From assembly GCA_030446955.1 (NCBI GenBank), contig JAUJMG010000241.1, positions 1 through 6,454 on the forward strand: a stretch of 6,454 nt of DNA. The letters run 5' to 3'. Below are positions 1 to 5,767 of this stretch, piece after piece. Origin of the DNA: Thermomicrobiales bacterium. Lineage in GTDB: Bacteria; Chloroflexota; Chloroflexia; Thermomicrobiales; UBA6265. Made by a program: the position numbers and the translations under genes. The notes beneath the pieces are model-generated. The model was not told where the DNA came from and did no database searches. It was given only the letters and a program-made list of their open reading frames with translations. Positions within the stretch are counted from its first letter, which is position 1. The number at the start of each line of letters is the position of its first letter.

Positions 1-1
1 T

Positions 2-100
2 CCAGCCGCCTTCGGTTACCGCGACGTGCCCTACGTACCGCTTGCCGGACGCTACCCCGGTAGGAGTGCCAGGGTCCTGCAGGCTACCGAGATCAGTTGA
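2..100 (+). CDS. C-terminal end of an unidentified protein (5' end outside window)
   Basis: An open frame enters from the left edge and runs 32 codons to a TGA at 98-100. The visible peptide contains FGYRDVPYVPLAGRYPG and ends QATEIS. About 70% of its third codon positions are G or C, and its composition looks protein-like, which favours it over the other frames here. No domain can be recognised from so short a tail. The next plus-strand sequence is non-coding and holds a weak terminator-like hairpin at 203-226, which would fit the end of a transcription unit. It may not be coding at all, since a 100-base open frame in GC-rich DNA is weak evidence. Confidence 0.35.
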   Translation, partial: PAAFGYRDVPYVPLAGRYPGRSARVLQATEIS

Positions 101-253
101 TGACCTGGGGAACGGAGTATACCCGCCTCAGCTACAGCAACACTGTGGATCGTTGCCTAGCTTGACCAGGGGTAACGACCTGGAGGGAACCAGCGGGAAG
201 CCACAGAGTCGGCAGGCGACTGTTTTCGGGCTATGGTTCCACGCTTCACGAGG
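101..253. other. Non-coding stretch between the partial gene and tRNA-Leu
   Basis: I see no convincing gene here. Open frames that cross this stretch run on through the tRNA genes and have no recognisable product. It contains two short inverted repeats (CCAGG/CCTGG and CTGG/CCAG, around 165-192) and the hairpin listed separately. It shows none of the conserved cores of RNase P RNA or tmRNA that I could recognise. On the minus strand it is the 3' trailer of tRNA-Leu, but no U-rich terminator was found directly behind that tRNA. Confidence 0.5.
203..226 (+). terminator. Weak hairpin with short T run
   Basis: AGTCG (207-211) pairs with CGACT (217-221) across a 5-base loop. Allowing a two-base bulge, the stem extends to ACAG..TCG/CGACTGT. 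It is followed by TTTT (222-225 region). The stem is short and the T run is brief, so this is only a candidate terminator for a plus-strand gene ending near position 100. Confidence 0.25.
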
Positions 254-334
254 TGCGGACGGCGGGATTCGAACCCGCACGGGTTGCCCCAGCGGTGTTT
301 AAGACCGCAGCGTCTGCCATTCCGCCACGTCCGC
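254..334 (-). tRNA. tRNA-Leu (anticodon UAA)
   Basis: Read on the minus strand, the sequence folds as a complete class II tRNA. The acceptor stem GCGGACG/CGTCCGC has seven perfect pairs. The D arm closes GCG/CGC. The anticodon stem GCGGT/ACCGC surrounds the loop CTTAAAC, giving anticodon TAA. A small extra arm (GGG-CAA-CCC) follows, then a T arm GCGGG-TTCGAAT-CCCGC. The extra arm and the discriminator base A agree with leucine identity. The 3' CCA is not encoded: the bases after the discriminator read CCT. A CCA-adding enzyme would have to complete it. The tRNA-Gly gene lies upstream on the same strand, 102 bases away, with a terminator-like hairpin between them. Confidence 0.96.
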
Positions 335-390
335 GTCATGCTCCGCAGGCTCCGATGTAAAGGAGCGCCGGGACCCAGTGATGGTAAGCG

Positions 391-418
391 AGAAACGACG
401 AACGGGCCCGCAGGCCCG
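391..418 (-). terminator. Intrinsic terminator behind tRNA-Gly
   Basis: On the minus strand a hairpin with arms CGGGCC (413-418) and GGCCCG (403-408) and a 4-base loop is followed by the T-rich tract TTCGTCGTTTCT (402-391). It sits 19 bases past the 3' end of tRNA-Gly, where such a terminator is expected. The T tract is interrupted, so read-through into tRNA-Leu is possible. No convincing separate promoter for tRNA-Leu was found. Confidence 0.6.
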
Positions 419-436
419 CTCTCATCAAGACTCGGT

Positions 437-511
437 TGGAGCGGAAGACGGGATTCGAACCCGCGACCTTCTCCTTGGCAAGGAGATGCTCTACCACTGA
501 GCCACTTCCGC
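437..511 (-). tRNA. tRNA-Gly (anticodon GCC)
   Basis: The minus strand gives a standard cloverleaf. The acceptor stem is GCGGAAG/CTTCCGC. The D arm includes GCTCAGTGGTAGAGC. The anticodon stem TCTCC/GGAGA surrounds the loop TTGCCAA, giving anticodon GCC. The T arm is GCGGG-TTCGAAT-CCCGT. The discriminator base is U, as is usual for tRNA-Gly. The following CCA is encoded (bases 437-439), unlike in the neighbouring tRNA-Leu. A good sigma-70-type promoter lies directly upstream and a terminator directly downstream, so this gene looks like its own transcription unit. Confidence 0.97.
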
Positions 512-537
512 ACCGCTGGATTGACATCAGCCCGCGT

Positions 538-566
538 AGTGTAGTCAGCTCTTCGGTGCGTGTCAA
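538..566 (-). promoter_or_regulatory. Promoter of tRNA-Gly
   Basis: On the minus strand a perfect -35 hexamer TTGACA (566-561) and a -10 hexamer TACACT (543-538) are separated by exactly 17 bases. Transcription would start near 531, about 20 bases before the mature tRNA-Gly 5' end at 511. The -35 box lies only 7 bases beyond the stop codon of the racemase gene. A second TTGACC, 11 bases upstream of the -35 box, overlaps that stop codon. Confidence 0.8.
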
Positions 567-573
567 GGTTAGG

Positions 574-1923
574 TCAAATGTGTCTCGCTTGGATCGTGGC
601 GCTTGACGTGGGCTGTTGCTGAACCAATGGCAGGGTCAGAAGGGCGTGGGGAACGACGAGCACAGATGCGTTTGGACCCGTTATCTCTCCTGCTTGATTG
701 AGAGCGTCGTCAAGGGTTGGAGCGGTCAGAAAGCCAAGGGAGCGCACGACCTCCGGATCAGCGGCGCCGGCGACGATAACGTCCACGTCTTGCAGCACGC
801 GGGCCATCACGTACGCTCGCTGCTCGCCTGGCCGGATACCCTCAGCGCGGGCCCGCTCGATGACTCGATCTGGGCCGCCAGGCTGTCGCATCGCTTCCGC
901 GAACCGCCGCTCCCCCGCCCCATCGCCGGGGCCCTCCGGACAGGCTGCCGGGAGGATGATGACGCCGCCCGGGCGAACTACGGGGACGGGCGCGAACTGG
1001 AGGTAGCTCGCAGCACGGCTTGCTTGATAGAGGTTAGCGTCCTTCGGGTAGCCGATTCCAGCGACTGCGATGTCAGCCTGGGCCGGGATCGGTACGGTGT
1101 AGAGGTCGGCCGCCAATGCCGCCAGATGGTCGTGGACGGCTTCGGGTGCACCGGCGGCAATGGCAACGGGGCGACCGTCATCATCCAAGACGGCGTTGGT
1201 CACGAAAGCGACATGGGCCGCTCGAGCAACCCTGCGCACGGCTTCCTGGAACGGGTTGCCATCGAGGCGGGCTAAGCGTGTTCCCGGCAGGTCCAGCATC
1301 GCCGGGCCGTGCGTGTAGGCGATCGTGGCGTCATCGCCGCAGCCGATGACCACTGTCTTGCCGCCGCCGCTGTACCCTGCGTACTGGTGAGGCTCGACTA
1401 CGCCTGTCGCGAGGACGAGATCGGCTTCGGCGACGAGCCGGTTGAGGCGGAAAGGAACACCGCCAGGGCCGACGGCGACCTGGACAAGGTTTCCTTCGTC
1501 CGATGCGTCATGATCGACGATCCGGTACCGCCGCACCACGTCGGGGCCAAGTTTCTCGACCTTCTCGGCGTCCGTGCTGGCCCGGTGCATCCCGACGGCC
1601 ACCAGGATCGTAATCGCCCCGTCCGGCACGCCCGCGGCCGCCAACTCGGCAAGCATCGGCGGCACCAGGAGATGATCGGGGCAGGCCCGGGTCGCGTCCG
1701 TGACAGCGATGCAAACCCGAGTTTTCCCGGTTGCCAGTGCGCGGAGGGGTGAGGAGCCAAGCGGTTGGGCGACGGCGCCGATGGCGGCAGCTACCGGATC
1801 GCGGAGTGGTGCCGCTGGCCGAGAGCGGACGACGGAGCCGGTCATACCCGACGGCAAATTGAAGGAGACGGTGCCACGGTCGAATGGGACCGTGTAGCGA
1901 CCGATGTCGGAGATGGTAGCCAA
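574..1923 (-). CDS. larA: LarA-family nickel-pincer 2-hydroxyacid racemase
   Basis: Probably a cytoplasmic racemase or epimerase of 2-hydroxyacids that uses the covalently held nickel-pincer nucleotide (NPN). It is 449 residues, near the family length (Lactiplantibacillus LarA is 424). The visible signatures are DATR at 76-79, GMHR at 111-114, EPHQYAGYSGGGK at 177-189 and the THG histidine at 205. From published LarA residues H108, H174, K184 and H200, the counterparts H113, H179, K189 and H205 are all present at a constant +5 offset, so cofactor attachment, nickel ligation and catalysis look intact. Tyr294 corresponds to Y299, but substrate-binding Lys298 corresponds to R303, so the substrate may not be lactate. 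The start is TTG, with GGGAG 9 bases upstream; no ATG or GTG lies between it and the upstream in-frame stop. The maturation genes larB, larC and larE are not in the window. It is divergent from mdh. Family is very likely, substrate unknown. Confidence 0.9.
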   Translation of the reverse strand: MATISDIGRYTVPFDRGTVSFNLPSGMTGSVVRSRPAAPLRDPVAAAIGAVAQPLGSSPLRALATGKTRVCIAVTDATRACPDHLLVPPMLAELAAAGVPDGAITILVAVGMHRASTDAEKVEKLGPDVVRRYRIVDHDASDEGNLVQVAVGPGGVPFRLNRLVAEADLVLATGVVEPHQYAGYSGGGKTVVIGCGDDATIAYTHGPAMLDLPGTRLARLDGNPFQEAVRRVARAAHVAFVTNAVLDDDGRPVAIAAGAPEAVHDHLAALAADLYTVPIPAQADIAVAGIGYPKDANLYQASRAASYLQFAPVPVVRPGGVIILPAACPEGPGDGAGERRFAEAMRQPGGPDRVIERARAEGIRPGEQRAYVMARVLQDVDVIVAGAADPEVVRSLGFLTAPTLDDALNQAGEITGPNASVLVVPHALLTLPLVQQQPTSSATIQARHI

Positions 1924-1932
1924 GGTGAACTG

Positions 1933-1937
1933 CTCCC
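1933..1937 (-). promoter_or_regulatory. Ribosome binding site for the TTG start of larA
   Basis: GGGAG on the minus strand sits 9 bases before TTG (1923-1921). It supports the non-ATG start, because the first in-frame ATG lies 26 codons further in and would remove the N-terminal beta strand typical of the family. Confidence 0.55.
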
Positions 1938-1963
1938 GGGCATCGACTGGTAAGCAGGATCGT

Positions 1964-1974
1964 TATGCTATCAT
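1964..1974. promoter_or_regulatory. Possible overlapping divergent extended -10 elements (larA / mdh)
   Basis: An AT-rich island in otherwise GC-rich DNA carries TGCTATCAT on the plus strand (1966-1974), which reads as an extended -10 (TG-n-TATCAT) for mdh. The opposite strand carries TGATAGCAT (1973-1965), a weaker extended -10 for larA. No good -35 box accompanies either, which extended -10 promoters can tolerate. Implied leaders are roughly 75 bases for mdh and 35 bases for larA. This is inferred from pattern only. Confidence 0.35.
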
Positions 1975-2037
1975 GCCGGGCCGCCGCACCCGGGAGTTCA
2001 ACCTGGTGCGGGTCGGTGCGCGGCTGCAAGTGAATGA

Positions 2038-3018
<981 letters not shown>

Positions 3019-3066
3019 ACATCTCCAGCGTCGCCACGGGTTTGCGTTCCTGCCCGGTGCCTTGAC

Positions 3067-3104
3067 CCGGCCAGTCCCATTGGTCGGCGGCAGTCCGGCT
3101 TTTT
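3067..3104 (+). terminator. Possible terminator-like hairpin after mdh
   Basis: CCGGCCA (3067-3073) pairs with TGGTCGG (3081-3087), seven pairs including one G-T, across a 7-base loop. A run of five T follows only at 3100-3104, 12 bases beyond the stem. The spacing is wrong for a classical intrinsic terminator. It may reduce read-through from mdh into moeA, or may be chance. Confidence 0.22.
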
Positions 3105-3149
3105 CACGGAACGAAGCTGATGGTTCTCAGGTGGCTGTCGCCGGCTGCC

Positions 3150-3154
3150 GGAGG
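3150..3154 (+). promoter_or_regulatory. Ribosome binding site for the GTG start of moeA
   Basis: GGAGG lies 5 bases before GTG at 3160. It is the strongest Shine-Dalgarno match near this gene and supports the GTG over the downstream in-frame ATG at 3214. Confidence 0.65.
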
Positions 3155-3159
3155 TTGCT

Positions 3160-4461
3160 GTGCCCGAACCGGAGACACCGCTATGCGAGCGGCCGTGGGA
3201 AAACGTCGAGCGGATGCTCGGGGTGGATGACGCGCTGGAGCGCATCCTCTCGGCCTTTGCGCCGCTCGATGCAGTCGAGGTGCCCCTGTTAGAGGCGCTT
3301 GGGCAGGTGTTGGCCGAGGCGATTGTTGCCGACGAGGACGTGCCACCGTTTCGGAATTCGGCCATGGATGGGTACGCCGTACGAGCGGCGGACACCGCCG
3401 GCGCGAGCGTCGAGCACCCGATTCACCTCCGAGTCACTGGCGAAACGCCGGCTGGGTCACCCCTCCAGCGGACGGTCGCGCCTGGTTGCGCCGTCCGGAT
3501 CATGACCGGCGCGGCGATGCCGGATGGCGCGGATGCGGTGGTCCGGTTTGAGGAGACCGACGAGCCGGAAAGGCCGGTCGTCGGTGATCTCAATCGGGAG
3601 TCGCCCTCCATGGTTGGCGTAACGAGGCCCGCGAAGCCGTGGGACAACGTCCGCCCTGCCGGCGAGGATGTGCGGCGCGGAGCGCTCGTGCTCCCGACGG
3701 GAACCCGCCTTCGTCCGGCCGAGATCGGTCTGCTGGCCGCGTTGAATCGGCCGACCGTTACGGTGCACCGGCGGCCGCGGGTAGGGATCCTCTCGACGGG
3801 CGACGAGATCGTCGATCTCGGTCCTCCCCTTAGTCGGGGCCAGATTCGGAACAGCAATAGCTACACCGTGGCGGCCATGGTGCAGCGTCTTGGTGGGAAA
3901 CCGAGCCTGCTCGGGGTCGCCCGGGACAGCGTGGGTGCGTTACGGGCGAAGCTTGCCGAGGGGTGGAACGCGGATCTGATCGTGACGTCAGGCGGGGTGT
4001 CCCTCGGCGACTACGATGTTGTGAAAGATGTGCTCCAGGCCGAGGGCGAGATCGCGATCTGGCAGGTCCGGATGAAGCCGGGCAAGCCGCTCGCCTTTGG
4101 CCATGTTCGTGGGACGCCCTTGCTCGGTCTACCGGGTAACCCTGTCGCCGCTGCCGTGAGCTTCGAGCAGTTTGGCCGGCCGGCGCTACTCAAGATGCTT
4201 GGGCGCCAGGATTGGGCAATCCCTACGGTCGAAGCCACAGTGGCCGAGCGGCTGGACAACCGCGGTCAGCGACGTCACTTCGTCCGCGTCGCTCTCGAGT
4301 ATGACGGAGCCAGCTACGTCGCTCGGTCCGCTGGGGAGCAAGGGGCCGGGGTGCTGACATCGCTGGTCCGGTCGGATGGCCTCTTGGTGGTGCCAGAGCA
4401 CCTGGAGGTGGTGGAACCGGGAACTCGCCTGCCCGTTCAGATGGTCGACTGGGGTCTCTAA
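3160..4461 (+). CDS. moeA: Molybdopterin molybdenumtransferase MoeA
   Basis: Inserts molybdate into adenylylated molybdopterin, the last general step of molybdenum cofactor synthesis, in the cytoplasm. The 433-residue product has the MoeA hallmarks in order. PPFRNSAMDGYAV is at 62-74 (D70 matches the catalytic Asp59 of E. coli MoeA). TGAAMPDGADAVVRFEE is at 116-132. The MPT-binding domain carries GDEIV at 214-218, TSGGVSLGDYD at 276-286, MKPGKPLAFG at 305-314 and GLPGNPVA at 323-330. A C-terminal beta-barrel domain (about 355-430) ends the protein. Length is slightly above the usual 390-420, mainly from about 20 extra residues at the N-terminus before GVDDALERIL. The start is GTG with GGAGG 5 bases upstream. 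No other cofactor genes (moaA, moaC, mogA, mobA) are visible, and no molybdoenzyme is adjacent. Function is secure, though the organism may carry further paralogues. Confidence 0.95.
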   Translation: MPEPETPLCERPWENVERMLGVDDALERILSAFAPLDAVEVPLLEALGQVLAEAIVADEDVPPFRNSAMDGYAVRAADTAGASVEHPIHLRVTGETPAGSPLQRTVAPGCAVRIMTGAAMPDGADAVVRFEETDEPERPVVGDLNRESPSMVGVTRPAKPWDNVRPAGEDVRRGALVLPTGTRLRPAEIGLLAALNRPTVTVHRRPRVGILSTGDEIVDLGPPLSRGQIRNSNSYTVAAMVQRLGGKPSLLGVARDSVGALRAKLAEGWNADLIVTSGGVSLGDYDVVKDVLQAEGEIAIWQVRMKPGKPLAFGHVRGTPLLGLPGNPVAAAVSFEQFGRPALLKMLGRQDWAIPTVEATVAERLDNRGQRRHFVRVALEYDGASYVARSAGEQGAGVLTSLVRSDGLLVVPEHLEVVEPGTRLPVQMVDWGL

Positions 4462-4637
4462 GCCGGGATGACGCAGAGGAGATCCACCCCATCGACCGCC
4501 AGCGTCGCTATCCGCGTCAAGGACAGATCGACCGCACCGTGCGGCATGAGCCGTGATGGGTAAGTCCCCACTTGGGCTGGCAGCCGTCGTGCGCTGGACT
4601 GAGACACTGTGTGCTTGCGCTTGATGCGCATGGAGAG
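4462..4637 (+). other. Intergenic leader between moeA and the DUF697 gene
   Basis: No gene is convincing here. The stretch has no clear terminator for moeA and no sigma-70-type promoter I can defend. A small hairpin, TGCGC-TTGAT-GCGCA (4616-4630), lies just before the ribosome binding site of the next gene and could affect its translation. The hairpin also carries two in-frame ATG codons that lack a Shine-Dalgarno sequence. Confidence 0.4.
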
Positions 4638-4642
4638 AGGAG
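4638..4642 (+). promoter_or_regulatory. Ribosome binding site deciding the start of the DUF697 gene
   Basis: AGGAG (within GAGAGAGGAG) ends 5 bases before ATG at 4648. In-frame ATGs at 4624 and 4630 and a TTG-rich region before them have no such signal, so 4648 is taken as the start. Confidence 0.65.
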
Positions 4643-4647
4643 TCGGC

Positions 4648-5646
4648 ATGCCGTTATTGGGTCGCCCGAAGGGGCAGCGCATGGGATCGATCGGGACGAT
4701 CCGAAGCTTCATGAGCGTGTTGCGGGAGATGAGCTTCGACGACGTGCGACGGGATGCGGAGCGTATCCCTAAGGTCCTGGTCCTGGCTCCTGACGAGACA
4801 ACCGCGGCCGGCATTGCCGTACGCCTGACCGGCGAGGCAAATGCGAACGGGGTAACATCCTCTGGGTTTCAGGGCGGGGTGACGGATCTTCAACGGTACG
4901 ACGTCGTCGTCGTCTTCGACCCAGAGGAGACCGAGCGGGTATCGGACCTGCGGCGAAGGATCCACACCGAGGGTGGGCCGGCACCTGTCTTCGGTCTCGG
5001 CGGGCGCAGAGCGGACGACGATCGTGCGATCGAGGACCTGCGAGCCAAGGTCACAGAGCGCCTTCCGGACCTGGCACCCGCACTCGGGCGAGCCTATCCG
5101 GCGTTTCGGGCGGCCGCGACGAGGGCAGTCATCGACGAGACGGCGAAAGCGAACGCCCAGTTTGCCCTGATCTCCAACATTCCCGCGGTCATCCCAATCG
5201 TCGGATCCCTTGCCGCGGCCGGAGCCGATTTCCTTGTCCTAACCAAGAATCAACTTCTGATGCTGTTCAAGATCTCCGCAATTCACGGCCGCGACCTGCA
5301 CGACCAGTGGGGAATCATGCGGGAGATGCTGCCCGTGGTAGGCGCCGGTCTCTTTTGGCGAACTGCGGCCAGGGAGGCAGCGTCATTCATTCCTCTCGCA
5401 GCCGGCACGATTCCCAAGGTCGTGATCGCCTACGCCGGCACGGTTTCGGCGGGGCGCGTGGCCGATTTCTACTACCGCTTTGGTCGAAAGCCTGCCGCGT
5501 TTGAGGTGAAGGGCTTCTACCGGCAGGCGGCGGAAACGGTGCGGAACCTTCCGCTGCCGCTCGGCGGCGGGGATCGATCCCAATCCGCCAGCAAGAGTGA
5601 CCCGGGCGACAGCTCGGCAGGCGGCAGTAATGGAAGATCAAGCTGA
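4648..5646 (+). CDS. DUF697-type membrane protein with GTPase-like N-terminus
   Basis: Exact function unknown. The 332-residue product divides in three. Residues 1-40 form an amphipathic lead containing REMSFDDVRRDAE. Residues 42-150 look like an alpha/beta nucleotide-binding fold: strand KVLVLAP (42-48), strand YDVVVVFD (84-91), strand PAPVFGLGG (111-119). They lack the Walker A GxxxxGKS/T, and no NKxD is seen. Residues 165-285 match the DUF697 pattern (found C-terminal to Era-like GTPases and in YcjF-like proteins): KANAQFALISNIPAVIPIVG, then FLVLTKNQLLMLFKI, EMLPVVGAG and FIPLAAGTIPKVVIAYAGTV. Hydrophobic segments near 172-198 and 247-268 suggest membrane association. The tail from 305 is a low-complexity Gly/Ser stretch. 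It stands alone, 186 bases after moeA, and is followed by a strong terminator. The DUF697 assignment is from pattern recognition and is fairly firm; a role in transport or membrane homeostasis would be a guess. Confidence 0.8.
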   Translation: MPLLGRPKGQRMGSIGTIRSFMSVLREMSFDDVRRDAERIPKVLVLAPDETTAAGIAVRLTGEANANGVTSSGFQGGVTDLQRYDVVVVFDPEETERVSDLRRRIHTEGGPAPVFGLGGRRADDDRAIEDLRAKVTERLPDLAPALGRAYPAFRAAATRAVIDETAKANAQFALISNIPAVIPIVGSLAAAGADFLVLTKNQLLMLFKISAIHGRDLHDQWGIMREMLPVVGAGLFWRTAAREAASFIPLAAGTIPKVVIAYAGTVSAGRVADFYYRFGRKPAAFEVKGFYRQAAETVRNLPLPLGGGDRSQSASKSDPGDSSAGGSNGRSS

Positions 5647-5710
5647 CCTGCAGCCGTTGAATCCGGACGTCCATGCCGTTGCCGGGTCAGCCTCAGGCCA
5701 AACATGACGA

Positions 5711-5736
5711 ACGGGGGCCCAGAGGCCCCCGTCTTT
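5711..5736 (+). terminator. Strong intrinsic terminator between convergent genes
   Basis: ACGGGGGCC (5711-5719) and GGCCCCCGT (5724-5732) form a perfect 9-pair stem with a CAGA loop, followed by CTTTCT on the plus strand. It ends the plus-strand unit 64 bases after the DUF697 gene. The minus-strand activator gene ends 35 bases to its right, so the same stem could also stop that transcript, although the T-rich tail on that side (TCGTCATGTTT) is poorer. Confidence 0.85.
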
Positions 5737-5767
5737 CTACTCCCACCGTGCGGTGTCAGCTCAAACC

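Larger units (their letters stand above)
1926..2000. repeat. Imperfect inverted repeat flanking the divergent promoter region
   Basis: TGAACTGCTCCCGGG (1926-1940) and CCCGGGAGTTCA (1989-2000) are inverted copies differing by a 3-base insertion. The perfect core is CTCCCGGG/CCCGGGAG, and 48 bases separate the copies. They flank the AT-rich presumed promoter. The left copy also contains the ribosome binding site of larA, so part of the likeness could be shared translation-signal sequence and not an operator. Confidence 0.4.

Noticed and set aside
521..526. Plus-strand TTGACA near tRNA-Gly, considered as a promoter reading towards larA
   Set aside because: No -10-like hexamer occurs 15-19 bases downstream, and no plus-strand gene follows for about 1.5 kb.
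157..566. Several overlapping open frames across the two tRNA genes
   Set aside because: They run through complete, well-paired tRNA genes on the same region and give Arg/Gly/Pro-rich products without motifs.
616..1275. Long plus-strand open frame (219 codons) within larA
   Set aside because: It is antisense to a clearly conserved LarA-family gene, has no recognisable protein motif or ribosome binding site, and long antisense frames are expected in GC-rich coding DNA.
4458..4814. Minus-strand open frame of 118 codons between moeA and the DUF697 gene
   Set aside because: It overlaps the start of the DUF697 gene, has no ribosome binding site that I could find, and its Ser/Arg-rich product looks like translated antisense.
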